NCBI RefSeq assembly: GCF_047675955.1
Contig: NW_027327424.1
Location: 1-64,000 of the forward strand
Length of the DNA: 64,000 nucleotides
Direction: 5' to 3'
DNA from: Chlorocebus sabaeus
Lineage: Eukaryota > Chordata > Mammalia > Primates > Cercopithecidae
A model generated the notes under the pieces. That model worked only from the letters and a program-made list of their open reading frames with translations, was not told where the DNA came from and did no database searches. Below are positions 12,740-23,214 of this stretch, piece after piece. Position numbers and translations under genes: made by a program. Position 1 is the first letter of the stretch. Each line of letters begins with the position of its first letter.

Positions 12740-15700
12740 AAGCTTTCTGACAAACTGCTCTGTGTTCTGTTAATTCATCTCACAGAGTTACATCTTTCCC
12801 TTCAAGGAGCCTTTCGCTAAGGCTGTTCTTGAGGAATTGGCAAAGGGATATTTGGAAGCCCATAGACGGCTATGGTGAAAAAGGAAATATCTTCCGTTCA
12901 AAACTGGAAAGAAGCTTTCTGAGAAACTGCTCTGTGTTCTGTGAATTCATCTCACAGAGTTACATCTTTCCCTTCAAGACGCCTTTCGCTAAGGCTGTTC
13001 TTGTGGAATTGGCAAAGGGATATTTGGAAGCCCATAGAGGGCTATGGTGAAAAAGGAAATATCTTCCGTTCAAAACTGGAAAGAAGCTTTCTGAGAAACT
13101 GCTCTGTGTTCTGTGAATTCATCTCACAGAGTTACATCTTTCCCTTCAAGAAGCCTTTCGCTAAGGCTGTTCTTGTGGAATTGGCAAAGGGATATTTGGA
13201 AGCCCATAGAGGGCTATGGTGAAAAAGGAAATATCTTCCGTTCTAAACTGGAAAGAAGCTTTCTGAGAAACTGCTCTGTGTTCTGTGAATTCATCTCACA
13301 GAGTTACATCTTTCCCTTCAAGAAGCCTTTCGTTAAGGCTGTTCTTGTGGAATTGGCAAAGGGATATTTGGAAGCCCATAGAGGACTATGGTGAAAAAGG
13401 AAATATCTTCCGTTCAAAACTGGGAAGAAGCTTTCTGAGAAACTGTTCTGTGTTCTGTTAATTCATCTCACAGAGTTACATCTTTCCCTTCAAGAAGCCT
13501 TTCGCTAAGGCTGTTCTTGTGGAATTGGCAAAGGGATATTTGGAAGCCCATAGAGGGCTATGGTGAAAAAGGAAATAATTTCCGTTCAAAACTGGAAAGA
13601 AGCTTTCTGAGAAACTGCTCTGTGTTCTGTGAATTCATCTCACAGAATTACATCTTTCCCTTCAAGAAGCCTTTCGCTGAGGCTGTTCTTGTGGAATTGG
13701 CAAAGGGATATTTGGAAGCCCATAGAGGCCTCTGGTGAAAAAGGAAATATCTTCCGTTCATAACTGGAAAGAAGCTTTCTGAGAAACTGCTCTGTGCTCT
13801 GTGAATTCATCTCACAGAGTTACATCTTTCCCTTCAAGAAGCCTTTCGCTAAGGCTGTTCTTGTGGAATTGGCAAAGGGATATTTGGAAGCCCATAGAGG
13901 CCTATGGTGAAAAAGGAAATATCTTCCTTTCAAAACTGGAAAGAAGCTTTCTGAGAAACTGCTCTGTGTTCTGTGAATTCATCTCACAGAATTACATCTT
14001 TCCCTTCAAGAAGCCTTTCGCTAAGGCTGTTCTTGTGGAATTGGCAAAGCGATATTTGGAAGCCCATAGAGGGCTATGGTGAAAAAGGAAATATCTTCCG
14101 TTCAAAACTGGAAAGAAGCTTTCTGAGAAACTGCTCTGTGTTCTGTTAATTCATCTCACAGAGTTACATCTTTCCCTTCAAGAAGCCTTTCGCTAAGGCT
14201 GTTCTTGTGGAATTGGCAAAGCGATATTTGGAAGCCCATAGAGGCCTATGGTGAAAAAGGAAATATCTTCCGTTCAAAACTGGAAAGAAGCTTTCTGAGA
14301 AACTGCTCTGTGTTCTGTGAATTCATCTCACAGAGTTACATCTTTCCCTTCAAGAAGCCTTTCGCTAAGGCTGTTCTTGTGGAATTGGCAAAGGGATATT
14401 TGGAAGCCCATAGAGGCCTATGGTGAAAAAGGAAATATCTTCCGTTCAAAACTGGAAAGAAGCTTTCTGAGAAACTGCTCTGTGTTCTGTGAATTCATCT
14501 CAAAGAGTTACATCTTTCCCTTCAAGAAGCCTTTCGCTAAGGCTGTTCTTGTGGAATTGGCAAAGGGATATTTGGAAGCCCATAGAGGGCTATGGTGAAA
14601 AAGGAAATATCTTCCGTTCAAAACTGGAAAGAAGCTTTCTGAGAAACTGCTCTGTGTTCTGTGAATTCATCTCACAGAGTTACATCTTTCCCTTCAAGAA
14701 GCCTTTCACTAAGGCTGTTCTTGTGGAATTGGCAAAGGGATATTTGGAAGCCCATAGAGGCCTATGGTGAAAAAGGAAATATCTTCCGTTCAAAACTGGA
14801 AAGAAGCTTTCTGAGAAACTGCTCTGTGTTCTGTGAATTCATCTCAAAGAGTTACATCTTTCCCTTCAAGAAGCCTTTCGCTAAGGCTGTTCTTGTGGAA
14901 TTGGCAAAGGGATATTTGGAAGCCCATAGAGGGCTATGGTGAAAAAGGAAATATCTTCCGTTCAAAACTGGAAAGAAGCTTTCTGAGAAACTGCTCTGTG
15001 TTCTGTGAATTCATCTCACAGAGTTACATCTTTCCCTTCAAGAAGCCTTTCGCTAAGGCTGTTCTTGTGGAATTGGCAAAGGGATATTTGGAAGCCCATA
15101 GAGGCCTATGGTGAAAAAGGAAATATCTTCCGTTCAAAACTGGAAAGAAGCTTTCTGAGAAACTGCTCTGTGTTCTGTGAATTCATCTCACAGAATTACA
15201 TCTTTCCCTTCAAGAAGCCTTTCGCTAAGGCTGTTCTTGTGGAATTGGCAAAGCGATATTTGGAAGCCCATAGAGGGCTATGGTGAAAATGGAAATAACT
15301 TCCGTTCAAAACTGGAAAGAAGCTTTCTGAGAAACTGCTCTGTGTTCTGTTAATTCATCTCACAGAGTTACATCTTTCCCTTCAAGAAGCCTTTCGCTAA
15401 GGCTGTTCTTGAGGAATTGGCAAAGGGATATTTGGAAGCCCATAGACGGCTATGGTGAAAAAGGAAAAATCTTCCGTTCAAAACTGGAAAGAAGCTTTCT
15501 GAGAAACTGCTCTGTGTTCTGTGAATTCATCTCACAGAGTTACATCTTTCCCTTCAAGAAGCCTTTCGCTGAGGCTGTTCTTGTGGAATTGGCAAAGCGA
15601 TATTTGGAAGTCCATAGAGGGCTATGGTGAAAAAGGAAATATCTTCCGTTCAAAACTGGAAAGAAGCTTTCTGAGAAACTGCTCTGTGTTCTGTGAATTC

Positions 15701-16179
15701 ATCTCACAGAGTTACATCTTTCCCTTCAAGAAGCCTTTCCCTAAGGCTGTTCTTGTGGAATTGGCAAAGGGATATTTGGAAGCCCATAGAGGGCTATGGT
15801 GAAAAAGGAAATATCTTCCGTTCAAAACTGGAAAGAAGCTTTCTGAGAAACTGCTCTGTGTTCTGTTAATTCATCTCACAGAGTTACATCTTTCCCTTCA
15901 AGAACCCTTTCGCTAAGGCTGTTCTTGTGGAATTGGCAAAGGGATATTTGGAAGCCCATATAGGGCTATGGTGAAAAAGGAAATATCTTCCGTTCAAAAC
16001 TGGAAAGAAGCTTTCTGAGAAACTGCTCTGTGTTCTGTGAATTCATCTCACAGAGTTACATCTTTCCCTTCAAGAAGCCTTTCGCTAAGGCTGTTCTTGT
16101 GGAATTGGCAAAGGGATATTTGGAAGCCCATAGAGGGCTATGGTGAAAAAGGAAATATCTTCCGTTCAAAACTGGAAAG
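12740..16179 (+). repeat. 20-monomer unit (3,440 bp), first copy
   Basis: The offset of 3,440 bp is exactly 20 x 172. Diagnostic states are ttcaaggagcc with cttgaggaattgg and gacggctatgg (about 12800-12870 and 16240-16310), ttcaagacgcc (about 12975 and 16415), ttcgttaagg (about 13330 and 16770), ggaaataatttccg (about 13570 and 17010) and ttcataactgg (about 13757 and 17197). A two-monomer (344 bp) local duplication, caaagagttac alternating with gaggcctatgg, adds structure at about 14.3-15.0 kb. Confidence 0.8.
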
Positions 16180-17640
16180 AAGCTTTCTGAGAAACTGCTC
16201 TGTGTTCTGTTAATTCATCTCACAGAGTTACATCTTTCCCTTCAAGGAGCCTTTCGCTAAGGCTGTTCTTGAGGAATTGGCAAAGGGATATTTGGAAGCC
16301 CATAGACGGCTATGGTGAAAAAGGAAATATCTTCCGTTCAAAACTGGAAAGAAGCTTTCTGAGAAACTGCTCTGTGTTCTGTGAATTCATCTCACAGAGT
16401 TACATCTTTCCCTTCAAGACGCCTTTCGCTAAGGCTGTTCTTGTGGAATTGGCAAAGGGATATTTGGAAGCCCATAGAGGGCTATGGTGAAAAAGGAAAT
16501 ATCTTCCGTTCAAAACTGGAAAGAAGCTTTCTGAGAAACTGCTCTGTGTTCTGTGAATTCATCTCACAGAGTTACATCTTTCCCTTCAAGAAGCCTTTCG
16601 CTAAGGCTGTTCTTGTGGAATTGGCAAAGGGATATTTGGAAGCCCATAGAGGCCTATGGTGAAAAAGGAAATATCTTCCGTTCAAAACTGGAAAGAAGCT
16701 TTCTGAGAAACTGCTCTGTGTTCTGTGAATTCATCTCACAGAGTTACATCTTTCCCTTCAAGAAGCCTTTCGTTAAGGCTGTTCTTGTGGAATTGGCAAA
16801 GGGATATTTGGAAGCCCATAGAGGCCTATGGTGAAAAAGGAAATATCTTCCGTTCAAAACTGGGAAGAAGCTTTCTGAGAAACTGTTCTGTGTTCTGTTA
16901 ATTCATCTCACAGAGTTACATCTTTCCCTTCAAGAAGCCTTTCGCTAAGGCTGTTCTTGTGGAATTGGCAAAGGGATATTTGGAAGCCCATAGAGGGCTA
17001 TGGTGAAAAAGGAAATAATTTCCGTTCAAAACTGGAAAGAAGCTTTCTGAGAAACTGCTCTGTGTTCTGTGAATTCATCTCACAGAGTTACATCTTTCCC
17101 TTCAAGAAGCCTTTCGCTGAGGCTGTTCTTGTGGAATTGGCAAAGGGATATTTGGAAGCCCATAGAGGCCTATGGTGAAAAAGGAAATATCTTCCGTTCA
17201 TAACTGGAAAGAAGCTTTCTGAGAAACTGCTCTGTGTTCTGTGAATTCATCTCACAGAGTTACATCTTTCCCTTCAAGAAGCCTTTCGCTAAGGCTGTTC
17301 TTGTGGAATTGGCAAAGGGATATTTGGAAGCCCATAGAGGCCTATGGTGAAAAAGGAAATATCTTCCTTTCAAAACTGGAAAGAAGCTTTCTGAGAAACT
17401 GCTCTGTGTTCTGTGAATTCATCTCACAGAATTACATCTTTCCCTTCAAGAAGCCTTTCGCTAAGGCTGTTCTTGTGGAATTGGCAAAGCGATATTTGGA
17501 AGCCCATAGAGGGCTATGGTGAAAAAGGAAATATCTTCCGTTCAAAACTGGAAAGAAGCTTTCTGAGTAACTGCTCTGTGTTCTGTTAATTCATCTCACA
17601 GAGTTACATCTTTCCCTTCAAGAAGCCTTTCGCTAAGGCT
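16180..17640 (+). repeat. 20-monomer unit, second copy, running into HOR copy A
   Basis: It matches 12740-14200 at an offset of 3,440 bp. The match continues across the chosen left edge of HOR copy A (17212), so the first monomers of the 61-mer unit derive from the same sequence found near 13.8 kb. The HOR thus grew out of local array material rather than being inserted as foreign sequence (inference). Confidence 0.75.
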
Positions 17641-20134
17641 GTTCTTGTGGAATTGACAAAGCGATATTTGGAAGCCCATAGAGGCCTATGGTGAAAAAGG
17701 AAATATCTTCCGTTCAAAACTGGAAAGAAGCTTTCTGAGAAACTGCTCTGTGTTCTGTGAATTCATCTCACAGAGTTACATCTTTCCCTTCAAGAAGCCT
17801 TTCGCTAAGGCTGTTCTTGTGGAATTGGCAAAGGGATATTTGGAAGCCCACAGAGGGCTATGGTGAAAAAGGAAATATCTTCCGTTCAAAACTGGAAAGA
17901 AGCTTTCTGAGAAACTGCTCTGTGTTCTGTGAATTCATCTCACAGAGTTACATCTTTCCCTTCAAGAAGCCTTTCGCTAAGGCTGTTCTTGTGGAATTGG
18001 CAAAGGGATATTTGGAAGCCCATAGAGGCCTATGGTGAAAAAGGAAATATCTTCCGTTCAAAACTGGAAAGAAGCTTTCTGAGAAACTGCTCTGTGTTCT
18101 GTGAATTCATCTCAAAGAGTTACATCTTTCCCTTCAAGAAGCCTTTCCCTAAGGCTGTTCTTGTGGAATTGGCAAAGGGATATTTGGAAGCCCATAGAGG
18201 GCTATGGTGAAAAAGGAAATATCTTCCGTTCAAAACTGGAAAGAAGCTTTCTGAGAAACTGCTCTGTGTTCTGTGAATTCATCTCACAGAGTTACATCTT
18301 TCCCTTCAAGAAGCCTTTCGCTAAGGCTGTTCTTGTGGAATTGGCAAAGCGATATTTGGAAGCCCATAGAGGCCTATGGTGAAAAAGGAAATATCTTCCG
18401 TTCAAAACTGGAAAGAAGCTTTCTGAGAAACTGCTCTGTGTTCTGTGAATTCATCTCACAGAGTTACATCTTTCCCTTCAAGAAGCCTTTCGCTAAGGCT
18501 GTTCTTGTGGAATTGGCAAAGGGATATTTGGAAGCCCATAGAGGGCTATGGTGAAAAAGGAAATATCTTCCGTTCAAAACTGGAAAGAAGCTTTCTGAGA
18601 AACTGCTCTGTGTTCTGTGAATTCATCTCACAGAGTTACATCTTTCCCTTCAAGAAGCCTTTCGCTAAGGCTGTTCTTGTGGAATTGGCAAAGGGATATT
18701 TGGAAGCCCATAGAGGCCTATGGTGAAAAAGGAAATATCTTCCTTTCAAAACTGGAAAGAAGCTTTCTGAGAAACTGCTCTGTGCTCTGTCAATTCATCT
18801 CACAGAGTTACATCTTTCCCTTCAAGAAGCCTTTCGCTAAGGCTGTTCTTGTGGAATTGGCAAAGGGATATTTGGAAGCCCATAGAGGGCTATGGTGAAA
18901 AAGGAAATATCTTCCGTTCAAAACTGGAAAGAAGCTTTCTGAGAAACTGCTCTGTGTTCTGTTAATTCATCTCACAGTGTTACGTCTTTCCCTTCAAGAA
19001 GCCTTTCGCTAAGGCTGTTCTTGTGGAATTGGCAAAGGGATATTTGGAAGCCCATAGAGGGCTATGGTGAAAAAGGAAATATCTTCCGTTCAAAACTGGA
19101 AAGAAGCTTTCTGAGAAACTGCTCTGTGTTCTGTGAATTCATCTCACAGAGTTACATCTTTCCCTTCAAGAAGCCTTTCGCTGAGGCTGTTCTTTTGGAA
19201 TTGGCAAAGGGATATTTGGAAGCCCATAGAGGCCTATGGTGAAAAAGGAAATATCCTCCGTTCAAAACTGGAAAGAAGCTTTCTGAGAAACTGCTCTGTG
19301 TTCTGTGAATTCATCTCACAGAGTTACATCTTTCCCTTCAAGAAGCCTTTCGCTAAGGCTGTTCTTGTGGAATTGGCAAAGGGATATTTGGAAGCCCATA
19401 GAGGCCTATGGTAAAAAAGGAAATATCTTCCGTTCAAAACTGGAAAAAGCTTTCTGAGAAACTGCTCTGTGTTCTGTGAATTCATCTCACAGAGTTACAT
19501 CTTTCCCTTCAAGAAGCCTTTCGCTAAGGCTGTTCTTGTGGAATTGGCAAAGGGATATTTGGAAGCCCATAGAGGTCTATATTGAAAAAGGAAATATCTT
19601 CCGTTGAAAACTGGAAAGAAGCTTTCGGAGAAACTGCTCTGTGTTCTGTGAATTCATCTAACAGAATTACATCTTTCCCTTCAAGAAGCCTTTCGCTAAG
19701 GCTGTTCTTGTGGAATTGGCAAAGCGATATTTGGAAACCCATAGAGGGCTATGGTGAAAAAGGAAATATCTTCCGTTCAAAACTGGAAAGAAGCTTTCTG
19801 AGAAACTGCTCTGTGTTCTGTTAATTCATCTCACAGAGTTACATCTTTCCCTTCAAGAAGCCTTTCGTTAAGGCTGTTCCTGTGGAATTGGCAAAGGGAT
19901 ATTTGGAAGCCCATAGAGGACTATGGTGAAAAAGGAAATATCTTCCGTTCAAAACTGGGAAGAAGCTTTCAGAGAAACTGTTCTGTGTTCTGTAAATTCA
20001 TCTCACAGAGTTACATCTTTCCCTTCAAGAAGCCTTTCGCTAAGGCTGTTCTTGTGGAATTGGCAAAGGGATATTTGGAAGCCCATAGAGGGCTATGGTG
20101 AAAAAGGAAATAGTTTCCGTTCAAAACTGGAAAG

Positions 20135-20994
20135 AAGCTTTCTGAGAAACTGCTCTGTGTTCTGTGAATTCATCTCCAAGAGTTACATCTTTCCCTTCAA
20201 GAAGCCTTTCGCTAAGGCTGTTCTTGTGGAATTGGCAAAGGGATATTTGGAAGCCCATAGAGGGCTATGGTGAAAAAGGAAATATCTTCCGTTCAAAACT
20301 GGAAAGAAGCTTTCTGAGAAACTGCTCTGTGTTCTGTGAATTCATCTCACAGAGTTACATCTTTCCCTTCAAGAAGCCTTTCGCTAAGGCTGTTCTTGTG
20401 GAATTGGCAAAGGGAGATTTGGAAGCCCATAGAGGGCTATGTTGAAAAAGGAAATATCTTCCGTTCAAAACTGGAAAGAAGCATTCTGAGAAACTGCTCT
20501 GTGTTCTGTGAATTCATCTCACAGAGTTACATCTTTCCCTTCAAGAAGCCTTTCGCTAAGGCTGTTCTTGAGTAATTGGCAAAGGGATATTTGGAAGCCC
20601 ATAGACGGCTATGGTGAAAAAGGAAATATCTTCCGTTCACAACTGGAAAGAAGCTTTCTGAGAAACTGCTCTGTGTTCTGTTAATTCATCTCACAGATTT
20701 ACATCTTTCCCTTCAAGAAGCCTTTCGCTAAGGCTGTTCTTGTAGAATTGTCAAAGGGATATTTGGAAGCCCATAGAGGGCTATGGTGAAAAAGGAAATA
20801 TCTTCCGTTCAAAACTGGAAAGAAGCTTTCTGAGAAACTGCTCTGTGTTCTGTGAATTCATCTCACAGAGTTACATCTTTCCCTTCAAGAAGCCTTTCGC
20901 TAAGGCTGTTCTTGTGGAATTGGCAAAGGGATATTTGGAAGCCCATAGAGGGCTATGGTGAAAAAGGAAATAGTTTCCGTTCAAAACTGGAAAG
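20135..20994 (+). repeat. Five-monomer (860 bp) sub-repeat, copy A unit 1
   Basis: Five monomers with private markers are repeated immediately downstream at exactly 860 bp (5 x 172). The markers are CTCCAAGAG (about 20174), aagggagatttgg (about 20411), GCATTCTGAG (HindIII lost, 20481), cttgagtaattgg (about 20569), and ttcacaactgg, cagatttac, cttgtagaattgtc (about 20636-20750). The same pair occurs in B (from 30633) and C (from 41131). Confidence 0.88.
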
Positions 20995-21757
20995 AAGCTT
21001 TCTGAGAAACTGCTCTGTGTTCTGTGAATTCATCTCCAAGAGTTACATCTTTCCCTTCAAGAAGCCTTTCGCTAAGGCTGTTCTTGTGGAATTGGCAAAG
21101 GGATATTTGGAAGCCCATAGAGGGCTATGGTGAAAAAGGAAATATCTTCCGTTCAAAACTGGAAAGAAGCTTTCTGAGAAACTGCTCTGTGTTCTGTGAA
21201 TTCATCTCACAGAGTTACATCTTTCCCTTCAAGAAGCCTTTCGCTAAGGCTGTTCTTGTGGAATTGGCAAAGGGAGATTTGGAAGCCCATAGAGGGCTAT
21301 GGTGAAAAAGGAAATATCTTCCGTTCAAAACTGGAAAGAAGCATTCTGAGAAACTGCTCTGTGTTCTGTGAATTCATCTCACAGAGTTACATCTTTCCCT
21401 TCAAGAAGCCTTTCGCTAAGGCTGTTCTTGAGTAATTGGCAAAGGGATATTTGGAAGCCCATAGACGGCTATGGTGAAAAAGGAAATATCTTCCGTTCAC
21501 AACTGGAAAGAAGCTTTCTGAGAAACTGCTCTGTGTTCTGTTAATTCATCTCACAGATTTACATCTTTCCCTTCAAGAAGCCTTTCGCTAAGGCTGTTCT
21601 TGTAGAATTGTCAAAGGGATATTTGGAAGCCCATAGAGGGCTATGGTGAAAAAGGAAATATCTTCCGTTCAAAACTGGAAAGAAGCTTTCTGAGAAACTG
21701 CTCTGTGTTCTGTGAATTCATCTCACAGAGTTACATCTTTCCCTTCAAGAAGCCTTT
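20995..21757 (+). repeat. Five-monomer sub-repeat, copy A unit 2
   Basis: This is the second tandem copy of the 860 bp sub-repeat, with the same markers (CTCCAAGAG about 21034, GCATTCTGAG 21341, gagtaattgg about 21429, cagatttac about 21553). A third, partial pass follows beyond the 9 bp insertion (GCATTCTGAG at about 21867, gagtaattgg at about 21955), so it is really 2.5 units. It differs from unit 1 at 20442, where unit 1 has gctatgttg. Confidence 0.86.
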
Positions 21758-21775
21758 CGCTAAGGCCGCTAAGGC
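21758..21775 (+). repeat. 9 bp tandem duplication inside a monomer (HOR A)
   Basis: cgctaaggc is repeated directly, replacing the usual single copy before tgttcttgtgg and making a 181 bp monomer. It is one of only two insertions in the window and a clean marker of HOR copies A and B. The look is that of replication slippage. Confidence 0.95.
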
Positions 21776-23085
21776 TGTTCTTGTGGAATTGGCAAAGGGA
21801 TATTTGGAAGCCCATAGAGGCCTATGTTGAAAAAGGAAATATCTTCCGTTCAAAACTGGAAAGAAGCATTCTGAGAAACTGCTCTGTGTTCTGTGAATTC
21901 ATCTCACAGAGTTACATCTTTCCCTTCAAGAAGCCTTTCGCTAAGGCTGTTCTTGAGTAATTGGCAAAGGGATATTTGGAAGCCCATAGACGGCTATGGT
22001 GAAAAAGGAAATATCTTCCGTTCAAAACTGGAAAGAAGCTTTCTGAGAAACTGCTCTGTGTTCTGTGAATTCATCTCACAGAGTTTCATCTTTCCCTTCA
22101 AGACGCCTTTCGCTAAGGCTGTTCTGGTGGAATTGGCAAAGCGATATTTGGAAGTCCATAGAGGGCTATGGTGAAAAAGGAAATATCTTCCGTACAAAAC
22201 TGGAAAGAAGCTTTCTGAGAAACTGCTCTGTGTTCTGTTAATTCATCTCACAGAGTTACATCTTTCCCTTCAAGAAGCCTTTCGCTAAGGCTGTTCTTGT
22301 GGAATTGGCAAAGGGATATTTGGAAGCCCATAGAGGGCTATGGTGAAAAAGGAAATATCTTCCGTTCAAAACTGGATAGAAGCTTTCTGAGAAACTGCTC
22401 TGTGTTCTGTGAATTCATCTCCAAGAGTTACATTTTTCCCTTCAAGAAGCCTTTCGCTAAGGCTGTTCTTGTGGAATTGGCAAAGGGATATTTGGAAGCC
22501 CATAGAGGACTATGGTGAAAAAGGAAATATCTTCCGTTCAAAACTGGAAAGAAGCTTTCTGAGAAACTGCTCTGTGTTCTGTGAATTCATCTCACAGAGT
22601 TACATCTTTCCCTAAAAGAAGCCTTTCGCTGAGGCTGTTCTTTTGGAATTGGCAAAGGGATATTTGGAAGCCCATAGAGGCCTATGGTGAAAAAGGAAAT
22701 ATCTTCCGTTCAAAACTGGAAAGAAGCTTTCTGAGAAACTGCTCTGTGTTCTGTGAATTCATCTCACAGAGTTACATCTTTCCCTTCAAGAAGCCTTTCG
22801 CTAAGGCTGTTCTTGTGGAATTGGCAAAGGGATATTTGGAAGCCCATAGAGGTCTATGGTGAAAAAGGAAATATCTTCCGTTCAAAACTGGAAAGAAGCT
22901 TTCTGAGAAACTGCTCTGTGTTCTGTGAATTCATCTCACAGAATTACAACTTTCCCTTCAAGAAGCCTTTCGCTAAGTCTGTTCTTGTGGAATTGGCAAA
23001 GCGATATTTGGAAGCCCATAGAGGGCTATGGTGAAAAAGGAAATATCTTCCGTTCAAAACTGGAAAGAAGCTTTCTGAGAAACTG

Positions 23086-23115
23086 CTCTGTGTTCTGTGA
23101 ATTCATCTCACAGAG
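23086..23115. repeat. Short dyad (inverted repeat) around the EcoRI region of the monomer
   Basis: TCTGTGA (23094-23100) and TCACAGA (23108-23114) are perfect reverse complements separated by a 7-base loop. A second left arm, CTCTGTG (23086-23092), pairs with CACAGAG (23109-23115), so two alternative hairpins share the right arm. Monomers with GTTAATTC instead of GTGAATTC shorten the first stem to five pairs. The variants CCAAGAG, CAAAGAG and CTAACAG change the right arm. Dyads have been proposed to favour non-B DNA at centromeres lacking CENP-B boxes; a role here is inference. Confidence 0.6.
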
Positions 23116-23197
23116 TTACATCTTTCCCTTCAAGAAGCCTTTCGCTAAGGCTGTTCTTGTGGAATTGGCAAAGGGATATTTGGAAGCCCATAGAGGG

Positions 23198-23214
23198 CTA
23201 TGGTGAAAAAGGAA
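23198..23214 (-). promoter_or_regulatory. pJ-alpha (A-box) motif, present in nearly every monomer
   Basis: The minus strand reads TTCCTTTTTCACCATAG, which matches the published pJ-alpha protein-binding consensus TTCCTTTTYCACCRTAG at all 17 positions. In human alpha satellite, A-type monomers carry pJ-alpha at the place where B-type monomers carry the CENP-B box. The motif recurs at this phase in most monomers; common degenerations are CTATGTTGAAAAAGG (e.g. 1008, 3588, 8746), CTATATTGAAAAAGG (e.g. 19577, 26467) and CTATGGTAAAAAAGG (19407). So this is an all-A-box array. Binding in this species is inferred, not shown. Confidence 0.8.

Larger units (their letters stand above)
1..17211 (+). repeat. 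Left flanking alpha-satellite domain, heterogeneous
   Basis: About 100 monomers lie left of the near-identical 10.5 kb units. Neighbouring monomers differ more from one another here, and the long duplications are shorter and diverged: a 33-monomer offset (start versus 5.7 kb), an 11-monomer offset (6.7 versus 8.6 kb), a 20-monomer offset (12.7 versus 16.2 kb) and a local two-monomer duplication at about 14.3-15.0 kb. EcoRI-positive and EcoRI-negative monomers are mixed, with stretches of 344 bp alternation (e.g. 105-670 and 5435-6344). Four of the five ggaacccc-type and related 1 bp deletions left of the HOR lie here (1851, 4086, 11137, 11213). No non-satellite sequence was seen. Confidence 0.85.

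Noticed and set aside
21758..21775. Transposon target-site duplication or insertion scar
   Set aside because: The extra 9 bp is a perfect direct copy of the adjacent sequence with nothing between, which fits slippage and not a mobile element.
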